Shown here piece by piece: positions 1 to 11,200 of a DNA stretch of 64,000 nucleotides. The notes under the pieces are model-generated. The model was given only the letters and a program-made list of their open reading frames with translations. It did not search any database and was not told the origin of the DNA. This stretch comes from Undaria pinnatifida (Eukaryota > Sar > Phaeophyceae > Laminariales > Alariaceae). A program made the position numbers and the translations under genes. Location of the stretch: positions 4,676,000 through 4,739,999 of the forward strand of contig JABAKD010000029.1 of assembly GCA_012845835.1 (NCBI GenBank), given 5' to 3'. Every line of letters starts with the position of its first letter. Position 1 is the stretch's first letter.

Positions 1-140
1 AATTTGCCCCTCCTCCTCCCAGCATCCTCTCCGGGGGTGGCAATAATCGTATACATTTTCAACGTCTTCTTCACGCCCCGATGGCGGCATCGGGGATCAT
101 CTTCCTACGTCTCTAACCCATGCACCGGTATTCCGATCAT
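1..140 (+). repeat. 140-bp direct repeat, copy 1 (truncated by window edge)
   Basis: This block is about 94% identical to 3236-3375 by eye, in the same orientation and about 3.2 kb apart. It starts at the first base of the window, so it may extend leftwards. The same reading frame is open in both copies. The second copy runs on into hAT-like coding sequence; this one runs into an unrelated frame. It could be a terminal repeat or a piece of a dispersed repeat. Confidence 0.8.
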
Positions 141-201
141 GCTAGCGTTTGACATTGTAATCAAGTCAACGGACGCTGGTGCTTGGGTTGGAAAGAGGTA
201 G

Positions 202-1431
202 AGGATAGATCTTCCTTCACTTTTGGCATTTTCCCTGGAGCAACTAGATATCATACAGGCCCACATCGACCAAAACCTAAGCGAGCAGCAAGCAGGCCAC
301 CAGCAATCCCGACATGAACAAGCCGCAACCCGAGCACGAGAGGAGCCAGCGAACATGAGTACGCCAGCACAGGACGAGGAATCCAGGAGCGGCGATGACT
401 TCGCTGACCGAATCGCGCAGGGTGTGACAAGCGCTCTCAGAGGAATCCCGGCGCAGGGGCAGCATATAGGCTATATGAGGGAAGCCACCATGACATGGAA
501 GGCCCCACAAGAATCGAAATGTGAAAGTCCGTGCCACAGCAGCAAGAACCGTGGGGGCTTGGAAAGTCTACAGGGACGCAAACCGCTACAAGGCAAGTTC
601 CCAAGGATCAGCGCCGGGCCAGGAAAGACCTAGGACCAGCGCGTTCCAGACACAGGGACGCCTTGAGAGCATGGAGGCGCTTGGGGTCTTGCTGTTTGGT
701 GGCACGAGCAGCAGCTCACAAAACAGACGTTTTGGACTGCCGGAATATTCGATGAAATAGAGGGCGACATTCTGGAGGCGAGAGATGTTGCTTTTGTTAT
801 GGGTTATTTGGATGAAGAGGAGGCGGGGGCGGCAGAACAGGAGCGTCTGCCGCCGGGGCCACCGCCCCCACCGCCACAATCGACACCGCCGCCGCATCTT
901 CTCCCGCCCGCGAAGGAAGCGAAACAGCTCCCGCTTGAACAGAACGGAGCAAAGGAGTAAGAGCGAGTTTGTTTTTGGGAAGGGCTGGGAGACGTGGATG
1001 ACGAGCAATGGTGGAACAACATGGTGATAGCTGAGCTGGGGGTGGTGGAAAAGCAGCAGCAGGGATCACAGCCGGCGGCCTGGCTTGACGAGGACGATGA
1101 TACCGGTGGAGAACAGCCGATATCGTCGTTGCCGAGGGGAGCTTTATCGGGTACACATCTGACGTTCTCGTGTCCGGCCGTCGTTGACGGTATGCACTGT
1201 CAAGCCGGCCATGCGCAACGTGGGCGGAAATTTCAGACGGTGGCGCAGGAGGGTGGAGAACAGGAGAGTCGAAGGCTTGGTGGTGGATTAGGGTTCGGAT
1301 TCTTCGTGGGGACCGAGGAGGAGTATGGACGGCGGAGAAGGCGCTGTCCCATACGAGAGCGTCTACGTGAGAAAGAGAAGACAATCGCCTGCCGCAAGAG
1401 CTCATGCTCAAAAAGGCGCGTATTGTTTTGA
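202..1431 (+). pseudogene. Interrupted reading frame, unknown protein
   Basis: One plus-strand frame is mostly open from 202 to 1431, broken by two stops between about 631 and 665 and a TAA at 958-960. The first part is rich in Gln, Glu and Arg and looks disordered. The middle (about 727-957) has an acidic stretch (FDEIEGDILEARDVAF) followed by a proline tract. The last part (961-1431) contains DDEQWW and ends in a basic, Arg-rich tail. I recognise no family. It lies between the two 140-bp direct repeats, so a decayed internal region of a mobile element is the most natural reading. Composition is richer in GC than the sequence that follows. It could also be exons of a real gene with missed introns. 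Confidence 0.3.
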
Positions 1432-3235
1432 AATATTTTTTTGTCTTGCAGATTCGGGATTTTGTTCGGTTCTTGGTTTGGTATTAAAGTTGGTATTATG
1501 AGGCATTGCTGTGTGTTCACCCCCAGTAGCTAGTAAGCATAATACTGCTGTTGTGCTCCTAAATCGGGCACTTTTACAATGGTGGCGTTACGTATTTTGG
1601 ATGTTGGGGTGCAAGAATGCAATACCTGGTATGTGAAGTTGAGATTAATTGATTGACGTACATTGCTGGTAGAATGCTTGATGAGAAATTCAATTTGAGA
1701 AAGGACATATTTGTCTTGAACAGGTAGAGTAGGTAGGTATGTATGATGAATGCTGGCTTCCAGAGTTTGTTGAAGAAGCACATGTCCTAATCACGGTGTC
1801 CTGTAATACCAACGCATGTTGAGAGCTTGGTATGGACAAAACCAGAGCGAAACTTATTGGACAAAATGTGTCTTGACTCCGGAATGGAGGAGTTATATCA
1901 TAGCTTATTTTTTTTCGTCGAAGGCAAACCTCTTGAACTTTGTTTGAATTGGAGCATGGTACTTTTGAGTTTGCAGGAATGTAGGATGGCGTGATTGTAT
2001 CAGCGCTGATTTTTTTTCTGTCAACTCTGTTGGTACAGGTCGCAAGGTATCGGGTTCGTGTCTCGTTTAGCGGACACGTCGATTCAAAATCTGTGCACTT
2101 GGACTGATGATCAGATTGATGGTGATTTACTGTAGAGTGGGGGAGATATTGGTTTTGAATTTTCGACGCTGCCATTTATTCGGGTTTCGGATTTGTGACT
2201 GGTCCATGTCCGGGGGATGTTAGATATGTGCTCGTAGAATAAGGGAACGACATTTTATTTTCGGGATAAATGTATTAGATGTAGAGGCACTCCTATCAAG
2301 GCAGACATGCAAGCAGGGGGTGTAAAATATCTAATACTTGCAGCCTGCCCGATGAGCCGTAAAGGTTTGTAATCTACGGACACATGATTCATGATTCAGG
2401 TATGTACGAGCGATATAGGACATATAGCGATAGGAGGTGTTAGGTGCTCCTACAGCAATGACGTAGGAGATATTTAATATCGTGGGTTATGGAGTGTCTG
2501 CCGTTGGAGTAGTATCTCCTACTTATGGTGTCTGGTATCGCATAAATTCCTTTTATGCTTCTAGACCTAGGTAGGGCGAGATGCACGTCAAAACGACAAT
2601 AGTATCATAAGGGGGGATGTGAGAAGTTAGGATATCATGGTTCGATTTGTGGAACCGCATTGCATCCAAAATATGTACGATGGGGTATTGTGTTCGGGGC
2701 CATTCGCCGTCTAAGGAATAGTGTGGTTGTTGGGGAGATACGCCGTCAAAGGTATTGTGTGAATCATGATAGGAACATTTATAACTGTATTGCAGTATGT
2801 GGCATGTTATGTTAGAAGGGCATGAATATTTCATCCTGCGAACTATCCATGGGGAAGCGTTCCTATGTATTTGTGTGGTACGTACGTGACCTACGGAGCC
2901 ACCAGTAGCAACATTTACTGGTGCGTGATATAAGTTGTTATTGTATGATACACGTAAGAACAGTTGCTCGTGTGCCACATACATCGTCATCGAATATATG
3001 GTACAATAAGAAACGGATTATGCACATTTGCATATATACTCTCATACGCACGTATTGGGAGACTGAAGTATGGTATGTAAGGTAGGGTCAGTATGTATGG
3101 CTTAGCCGCGTGAGTGTATTGTGTGGTACGATATAATTATCTAAGTATGGGACGAGAGCGCTTGTTGCTATTTATGGTTCGGGGACGAGGCGAGCTTGGG
3201 AGAGGGAGGGCCTCTCTTGGTCACTTCCGACTTCC
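1432..3235. other. Non-coding, AT-rich; nothing recognised
   Basis: Both strands are broken by frequent stops. I see no family motifs, RNA genes or clear repeats. Short polypyrimidine and T-runs occur, but no convincing exon is associated with them. Confidence 0.5.
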
Positions 3236-3375
3236 AATTTGCCCCTCCTCCTCCCAGCATCCTCTCCGGGGGTGGCAATAATAATATACATTTTCAAAGT
3301 CTTCTGCACGCCCCGATGGCGACATCGAGGGTCATCTTCCTACGTCTCTATCCCATGCACCGGTATTCCGATCAT
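3236..3375 (+). repeat. 140-bp direct repeat, copy 2
   Basis: Second copy of the block at 1-140, with about eight substitutions. Similarity stops after the shared ATCAT. It is followed directly by a T-rich tract ending in CAG and by hAT-like coding sequence. Confidence 0.8.
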
Positions 3376-3409
3376 TCCAATCGCTGCTGCTCTGTGTTTG
3401 TGTATTTTT

Positions 3410-4249
3410 TTCAGAATTCGCGATCTTAATGCTTCCAAGATGGCAATCGAGAAGGTTTTGCCGTTCAGCTTCTTCCCGACTGGTTCGACGTGGCGGGAGC
3501 TGATGGGGCTGCTCGCGTCCAACACGACACACTTTCCGCCGCTTTCTTGTCGGCGCATCAAAAGCACCTTCTTGTGGAGATGTACGTCGCTACAAAAGCC
3601 AGTGGTTCATGGCAGAATGGCGGCACTTTTGGTTTTGTGGTTGTGTCCTCATTGTACATACACATTGTTGGGGTCTCTTCTCTCCTCTTTCTTGTATCTT
3701 CAAAACCAATAATATACATAGAAATCGGTCAATTTCTTTTTACCCATAAAAACCCAGCACACCCAGTGTCCGTGCCGATTCAATTTTCTTTGTAATCTTT
3801 TGTCCTATTTATAGAGAAGAGAGCTCTTCTGCGGCCACAGAAAGATGATACTGTTCGTATGTATGCGTATAGTCTACACTCGTACGTACAACACATCTAC
3901 AAAGTCAGTTTTGATGATTAACTTTTTCGGCATATAAGTTTTAAGAAGAGACCCTTACGAATAGGTAATAACATTTTTTTGTACAGCCGATAATAATGCG
4001 TTTCGCAATTCACTACTGATCATATAGCTGGTACCAGGTATTTAATATTATCATATTCTAACTGTAGTTCAGTAATGATACATACAAGCTAAGGCATAAA
4101 CGTCGTCTTTATTTCCTCGACAACTGCCGCCGTCTTCGCAGGTGGTTGTCGGTAACATGCAGGAGGAGATCAAGAAGGCCACGCTCGCCATCATCCACTA
4201 CGGGCTGGACCTGTGGACTTGCAAGGTCGCTGGTCGACATGGGATTTAA
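3410..4249 (+). pseudogene. hAT-family transposase remnant (two exon-like pieces)
   Basis: Two separated coding pieces resemble the N-terminal half of hAT transposases, which cut and paste DNA with an RNase H-like core. The first (about 3413-3640) follows a T-rich CAG acceptor-like site and reads KVLPFSFFPTGSTWRELM and then PPLSCRRI; this matches the usual 'PFS..E...F..L...PSRRT' layout. Its frame then shifts to LVEMYVATKAS. The second (4142-4249) follows another CAG acceptor and reads IIHYGLDLWTCKVAGR, like the 'D.WTS' strand that opens the hAT catalytic domain, then stops. The zinc finger, the later catalytic residues and the dimerisation domain are absent. Truncated and frameshifted; the family call is from motif memory only. 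Confidence 0.4.
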
Positions 4250-5218
4250 CGAGGCCTGAATAAGGCTGGGGGGCGGGAGGGGCTGGGGCTACTGTTGATA
4301 TTAACTTGGAGCAGTAGCATCTGTTCGTGTTTAATTCGCCTCCAAGCGAAACTGCTGTTCTTGCTGCAGCTATACACTATACTACCGTAAATTGGTATTC
4401 GCGTGTTTTTTTTTTTAGTTTTGTTGGTGGGATACAGTACGAAGTAACGTTTGCGTTTGTTGTTGTAAGCTCAAAAAAGTTGGAATTCAGTGGGCCTCCT
4501 TGTATAGTAGTTGGAACCCGTTGGGCCTTTTTGTAGAGTTTTTTATATGATAATGTATATGGAGCCTGGCCTCTCACGGAGTCCTGGTGTCGCAGTGGAG
4601 AGGGCGGTCCCGGAGGCCTGGTGCTCGTCGCAGATCGGAAGTCGAAGCGGAGAGGGCGTCGCAGAGCTGAAGTCGCAGCGGAGAGGGCGTCGAGGTGATG
4701 AGGTCCCTTGACGATGGTCTTCACAGCGGACACACGCTGTAACCTTTCTTTCTTAGATATATCAAGGAGATGCTAAAGCTAGAGTGACGGTGGCCTTATG
4801 CCCTCTCGTCATGCAGCGGGATCATCGTTCGGTGGCTGACCTTCTGGGGACGGGTCAACGCCGTCTATGACGGGTGACACCGCTCGCGACCCAGGATCGT
4901 ACATTGCCTGACTGGTGACGTGCCCTCTCGAGCATACGTGTACGAGATCTACGATAGGTATCTACGACCCTGTCTTCCACATCATCCCCCTCTGTATTCG
5001 CTGGAAGCCCATCTTAGCTAGGGATGGTATTGTAGCGGTCATTGGGGGGATGACAATTTTAGGAAACGGGGAGTCGATTTGTCGGATCGAGACACAGAAG
5101 CTGCTATATGCGTGCATCCACTCCTTATAACTGACGTGTTTAGTAAACACGGGTGTGAAACACCGGTCCAGCAAAGATGTTTACATTTTCGAGCTTGCAT
5201 GCTGACAGCGTATACAGG
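4250..5218. other. Intergenic; short GC-rich internal repeats, no gene
   Basis: About 4590-4700 holds imperfect repeats of GCGGAGAGGGCGTCG. A short open frame at 4915-5130 shows no family similarity. Nothing else is recognised up to the left edge of the Copia-1 3' LTR. Confidence 0.4.
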
Positions 5219-5223
5219 AGTTG

Positions 5224-5719
5224 TGTGTAGTAGGTAGGTACGTGTGGCGCCCCGGTGGTGGTGTAGGTGAAGAAAGAAGGCCGAATAGCCGGTGATCGGT
5301 AAGCACGAACTACTAACTAAGGCGGGTGTGATAACTCGATTCACGTGTGTGGTGGAGCGTGATAGCTCAGGTGTGATAACCCAGAAATGGAACTCGGAAC
5401 TGTGGCGTGGTAGCCGGGATGTAAATACACAGGCGTGGTAGCCGTGCAGTGGTGAAGGCGTGATAGCCCGTGCAGTATAGATGGGGGCGTGGTAGCCCTT
5501 GGCGTGGTAGCCGTAAAAGAAGACACATAATACACAAGATGAAGGCATGAATAGAGTCGAAAAGTTAAGTGATATTATTCGGGCAAATAAAAACCCACAA
5601 CACAAAATCCCATTGTGGAAATCCATCCCGCACATATACGAAACCCCAATAAATTTCCGGATCCATTTTTCCGACGGATTCTTGTTTGCAATCTGGCAAT
5701 GGAGTGAGTACGTCCGACA
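5224..5719 (-). repeat. Copia-1 3' LTR
   Basis: The minus-strand copy begins TGTCGGACG and ends ...ACACA. It is homologous along its length to 44266-44769 on the plus strand. Similarity stops at both proposed ends, which fits LTR borders. Between about 5320 and 5515 the motif GGCTAYCACGCC (read on the minus strand) recurs many times with variation. Confidence 0.8.
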
Positions 5720-5733
5720 GCCCCTCCACTCGC
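5720..5733 (-). promoter_or_regulatory. Polypurine tract of Copia-1
   Basis: The minus strand reads GCGAGTGGAGGGGC immediately before the TG that opens the 3' LTR, the position where plus-strand DNA synthesis is primed in LTR retrotransposons. Its location supports the LTR border. Confidence 0.6.
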
Positions 5734-6030
5734 AACATTGATATGCATTATCCAGACAACGTTGTAAAACGTACATTCCCAAATACCAAAATACTGCAGA
5801 GGTTTCTTTACTCAAGTCCGGAACACAAACAAAAACGTTGCATTTGCAAAAACACTCAAATCCATTCTCATCGCATCCATGGCCATAAAAAGTCAAACAC
5901 GTTTCACTATTTTCCATCGATCACTATGAATGCAAGTCCTTGAACCCTAATTCCCATACATCAGAAAACAAAACAAAGAAACACATGAGAATTGAAAATT
6001 CAGAAAGTCAAACACTATCGGAGAGAGAAA
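5734..6030 (-). other. Copia-1 3' untranslated region
   Basis: About 300 bp between the RNase H stop codon and the polypurine tract. It has no counterpart at the 5' LTR, which is why I place the LTR start at TGTCGG and not directly after pol. Confidence 0.55.
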
Positions 6031-8108
6031 TCACATCAAATTCATCACTATCCCCCGGTGAAATTCAAACTCCCCCTCAGGTAACGCCTTGGTGAGAAGG
6101 TCAGCATGCTGGTACTGCGACGCTACGTGGATGATTTTGATCTCCTTCCTTTCTACCAGTTCCCTCAAAAAGTGGTGCCTCACGTCAATGTGCTTCGAGT
6201 TCGAGTTCGAAATCGGGTGCTTTGCGATTTGGATGGCACCCTCGTTATCATCACAAATGGCTATGCACGGCATCCTTGCCTTCGGCAACATAATACACCA
6301 AACCTGCCTCAAAAACAAAATCTCCTTCCCCATGTTCGACATAGCCACATACTCCGCCTGAGTAGTCGAGAGAGTCACCCACTTCTGCGTCTTGGAGTGC
6401 CACGACACAGGCCTCCCCGCACACATCACTACCCCGCCGACACGCTTCTCCTGTCCGTACTGCGCGAAGCATAGTCGGCATCTGCGAACGAAATCAAACT
6501 AATTCCCGTCAACGTCCTCTTTTGAAAGGAACTCTCAAAATAGCTCGCCCTCATTGCATACCCTAGTACACTACGTGCCGCTTTCCAGTGGATCAGGTTC
6601 GGTGCGCTGCAATACCTTGCTACTGCCCTCACTGAATTCGCGATATCCGGCCTGGTCAACAAGGCAATTCACAGAGGCGGAACGATCTACTATCGGAAAG
6701 GAAACAGAACATTCGGCTCGTCAACATCAAGATCCCAAAGCCTCCAAATTGTAGATATCGGGACAGCGTTGCCCCATTCCACACCATACTTCTCTCCCAA
6801 TTCTTCCGTGTACGTCTGTTGCGAAATAGTCTCTCTGTCTCTATCGTAATAGCACCCCCAGTACCACTTGAGCTCGCCCAACTACTTAACTGGAACGAGA
6901 CGTCCGAGATTCTTACCGAACTGATCACACCTTCCTTTCTTTTCCACGGCAAAAAAATCATCAACATGCACCACTAGGTGCATCGCTACTTCCCCCCCTT
7001 CAACCAAACGAAAAACACACGAATCAGTTAAGCGCTGCACAAACCCCAAAGCCAAAATACACTTCCTCAGCAATGCATACTACTGCCTGGATGCCTGTCT
7101 CAAACCATAAAGACTCTTGCTCAACTTCACAACCTTCCCTGACAACGAACCACACCCTTCTGGCAATCGCATGGAGACATCGTCGGCAAGAACTACCCTC
7201 ACAAAAGCCTGGTTTATATCGAAATGACACAACTCTAGGTCATGCTCACACGCCAACGCAGCCAACAAACGGACACTGGACGAAGCAACAGTAGGCGCGT
7301 ACAAATTTCCAAAGTCAACGTACCCTCTCTGCATGTCACCCCTAGCTGCAAGTCTTGCCTTCGCTTTCGTAGACCAACCGAATTGATCGACCTTTCAATC
7401 AAAAATGAGCTTGCTACTGATCACGTTGTCTATTCGTTGCTACTCGTCAACCATTTCGAACGCCTCTGCTTCAAGTAAACCGAACTCTTCACGCTTAGCC
7501 GCGTCCATGAACTGTACGCCATGCTCATCGTCAGGCGCCTCCCTGAACGTCTTGGGTACGCGGGGATCCTTTGCGTGGCAGAGGGGCACGTCGGGCCGCA
7601 GGTGAGGGGCGCATCTTGCGAAGAGCTGCGTCGACATACTCCCGCGTGGCGAGGCGCGACACAAACCCGAGCGGCACTCCCCGCCCGGACGGCCCAAGCG
7701 ACCAATAGCTACCCCCGCCTCCCCCGCGCCCGTGGTCTCGTATGACGGTGCGCCTTTGCTCTCCTCCACGCCCCCCGACCCCGCATGCTGCTTGCCTCCG
7801 CCCCCCAGCTAACCAGATGCGTCCCCCTGCAGGAGCACTCGTTACGCGTTCAGGGCCCCTCGGTTGGCCAGCAGCGACAGCAGCACATCCTCTCCCGCAT
7901 GAGATAGGAGTCCTACCCCGTGGTCGAACGACGTCGCCTCCGGCAGCGGCGTAGAGACGGCATCTTCCGGCACGCCTGAAAGATGACGCCCCTCCGACCT
8001 GGTCCTTCCCGGCACGCGCTTGTCGCCCCTCTCGCCCAGCATCCTCGTTGCGTGGGGGGTGAGGGGCGAGGAATATTCTGCGACGACCAGCGGCGGCTGT
8101 CTCCTCCT
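6031..8108 (-). pseudogene. pol: Copia-1 pol: linker end, reverse transcriptase and RNase H
   Basis: This is the 3' half of a Copia polyprotein, which copies element RNA into DNA. Near 7600 the start of the RT domain reads DPRVPKTFREA. Around 7200 comes HFDINQAFV, the first catalytic-aspartate motif of Copia RT. The second motif is HVDDFF (about 6950-6970), replacing the usual YVDD. RNase H follows at 6031-6480 with VSWHSKTQ, AEYVAMSNMGKE, CDDNEGAI and KHIDVRHHFLRE, ending in the typical 'AD.LTKALP' tail. Stops (for example after ASRQ near 7081, and near 6880) and frame changes (near 6690 and 6430) break it. Upstream, the same frame continues with little interruption into the proline-rich array. 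Confidence 0.9.
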
Positions 8109-8229
8109 CTACGTCCGCGGGGCCGGTGTCGCCGCCGGTGATGGTGATGACGATGTCATCGAGGCAGCGTTCTCGATGGAAGAGGGAGACCACTCCGGCA
8201 TCGGCGAACATGCGGCAGGCGGTGTGTGA
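8109..8229 (-). other. Ser/Pro-rich edge of the Copia-1 linker
   Basis: Short non-amplified stretch between the array and the RT-proximal linker. In the pol frame it encodes a Ser/Pro/Ala-rich sequence that ends at a stop at 8109. Confidence 0.5.
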
Positions 8230-11200
8230 ACGCTGGGTGAGTATTCAGGCGGCGGACCGGCAGTGACGGGCGGCATACCAGTCGGTCCGGGCAGTGGCGA
8301 GGTGTGAGCGCTGGGTGAGTGCGCGGGCGGGAAATCGGCAGCGACGAGCGGCATACCAGTCGGTCCGGGCAGTGGCGAGGTGTGAGCGCTGGGTGAGTGC
8401 GCGGGCGGCGGACCGGCAGCGGCGGGCGGCATAGCTGTCGGTCCGGGCAGCGGCGAGGTGGCTGCTGAAGACGGCGTACCGACAGAGGCGGGCGGCTTCG
8501 AGCGAAGGGGGTGAGAGCTGGATGAGTGCGCGGGCATCGGACCGGCAGTGGCGGGCACCATACCGGTCGGTCCGGGCGGTGGCGAGGTGTGAGCGCTGGG
8601 TGAGTGCGCGGGCGGGAGACCGGCAGCGACGGGCGGCATACCAGTCGGTCCGGGCAGTGGCGAGGTGTGAGCGCTGGGTGAGTGCGCGGGCGGCGGACCG
8701 GCAGCGGCGGGCGACATAGCAGTCGGTCCGGGCGGCAGCAAGGTGTGAGCGCTGGGTTAATGCGCGGACGGCGATGATGACGATTGCAGCGGTGGTGGCG
8801 GCCAGGTGGCGGCTGAAGACGGCGTACCGGCAGAGGCGGGTGGCTTCGAGCGAAGGGTGTGATCGCTGGGGGAGTGCGCAGGCGGCGGACCGGCAGTGGT
8901 GGGCACCATACCGGTCGGTCCGGGCGGTGGCGAGGCGTGAGCGCTGGGGGAGTGCGCGGGCGGTGGACCGGCAGTGGCGGGCGGCACACCAGTCGGTCCG
9001 TGCGGTGGCGAAGTTTGAGCGCTGGGTGAGTGCGCGGGCGGCGGACCGGCAGCGGCGGGCGGCATAGCTGTCGGTCCGGGCAGCGGCGAGGTGGCTGCTG
9101 CAGACGGCGTACCGACAGAGGCGGGCGGCTTCGAGCGAAGGGGGTGAGAGCTGGATGAGTGCGCGGGCATCGGACCGGCAGTGGCGGGCACCATACCGGT
9201 CGGTCCGGGCGGTGGCGAGGTGTGAGCGCTGGGTGAGTGCGCGGGCGGGAGACCGGCAGCGGCGGGCGGCATACCAGTCGGTCCGGGCAGTGGCGAGGTG
9301 TGAGCGCTGGGTGAGTGCGCGGGCGGCGGACCGGCAGCGGCGGGCGACATAGCAGTCGGTCCGGGCGGCAGCAAGGTGTGAGCGCTGGGTTAATGCGCGG
9401 ACGGCGATGATGACGATTGCAGCGGTGGTGGCGGCCAGGTGGCTGCTGAAGACGGCGTACCGGCAGAGGCGGGTGGCTTCGAGCGAAGGGTGTGATCGCT
9501 GGGGGAGTGCGCAGGCGGCGGACCGGCAGTGGTGGGCACCATACCGGTCGGTCCGGGCGGTGGCGAGGCGTGAGCGCTGGGGGAGTGCGCGGGCGGTGGA
9601 CCGGCAGTGGCGGGCGGCACACCAGTCGGTCCGTGCGGTGGCGAGGTTTGAGCGCTGGGTGCGTGCGCGGGCGGCGGACCGGCAGCGACGGGCGGCATAG
9701 CTGTCGGTCCGGGCAGCGGCGAGGTGGCTGCTGCAGACGGCGTACCGACAGAGGCGGGCGGCTTCGAGCGAAGGGGGTGAGAGCTGGATGAGTGCGCGGG
9801 CATCGGACCGGCAGTGGCGGGCACCATACCGGTCGGTCCGGGCGGTGGCGTGGTGTGAGCGCTGGGTGAGTGCGCGAGCGGGAGACCGGCAGCGGCGGGC
9901 GGCATACCAGTCGGTCCGGGCAGTGGCGAGGTGTGAGCGCTGGGTGAGTGCGCGGGCGGCGGACCGGCAGCGGCGGGCGACATAGCAGTCGGTCCGGGCG
10001 GCAGCAAGGTGTGAGCGCTGGGTTAATGCGCGGACGGCGATGATGACGATTGCAGCGGTGGTGGCGGCCAGGTCGCTGCTGAAGACGGCGTACCGGCAGA
10101 GGCGGGTGGCTTCGAGCGAAGGGTGTGATCGCTGGGGGAGTGCGCAGGCGGCGGACCGGCAGTGGCGGGCACCATACCGGTCGGTCCGGGCGGTGGCAAG
10201 GTGTGAGCGCTGGGGGAGTGCGCGGGCGGTGGACCGGCAGTGGCGGGCGGCACCCCAAGCGGTCCGGGTGGTGGCGAGGTGTGAGCGCTGGGTGAGTGCG
10301 CGGGCGGCGGACCGGCAGCGGCGGGCGGCATAGCTGTCGGTCTGGGCAGCGGCGAGGTGTGAGCGCTGGGTGAGTGCGCGGGAGGCGGACGGGCACCGGC
10401 GGGCGGCATAGCAGTCGGTCCGGGCGGCGGCGAGGTGGCTGCTGCAGACGGCGTACCGACAGAGGCGGGCGGCTTTGAGCGAAGGGTGTGAGCGCGGGAT
10501 GAGTGCGCGGGCGGCGGACCGGCAGTGGCGGGCACCATACTGGTCGGTCCGGGCTGTGGCGAGGTGTGAGCGCTGGGTGAGTGCGCGGGCATCGGACCGG
10601 CAGTGGCGGGCACCATACCGGTCGGTCCGGGCGGTGGCGAGGTGTGAGCGCTGGGTGAGTGCGCGGGCGGGAGACCGGCAGCGGCGGGCGGCATACCAGT
10701 CGGTCCGGGCAGTGGCGAGGTGTGAGCGCTGGGTGAGTGCGCGGGCGGCGGACCGGCAGCGGCGGGCGACATAGCAGTCGGTCCGGGCGGCAGCAAGGTG
10801 TGAGCGCTGGGTTAATGCGCGGACGGCGATGATGACGATTGCAGCGGTGGTGGCGGCCAGGTGGCTGCTGAAGACGGCGTACCGGCAGAGGCGGGTGGCT
10901 TCGAGCGAAGGGTGTGATCGCTGGGGGAGTGCGCAGGCGGCGGACCGGCAGTGGTGGGCACCATACCGGTCGGTCCGGGCGGTGGCGAGGCGTGAGCGCT
11001 GGGGGAGTGCGCGGGCGGTGGACCGGCAGTGGCGGGCGGCACACCAGTCGGTCCGTGCGGTGGCGAGGTTTGAGCGCTGGGTGCGTGCGCGGGCGGCGGA
11101 CCGGCAGCGACGGGCGGCATAGCTGTCGGTCCGGGCAGCGGCGAGGTGGCTGCTGCAGACGGCGTACCGACAGAGGCGGGCGGCTTCGAGCGAAGGGGGT

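Noticed and set aside
5039-5917. 292-codon minus-strand open frame
   Set aside because: It spans the Copia-1 3' LTR and untranslated region; its repetitive His/Tyr/Arg content is the translated GGCTAYCACGCC motif.
5734-6047. LTR starting directly after the RNase H stop (TGATGAATTT)
   Set aside because: A GGGGGA tract precedes it, but this stretch has no homologue at the 5' LTR; similarity starts at TGTCGG, preceded by a better purine tract.
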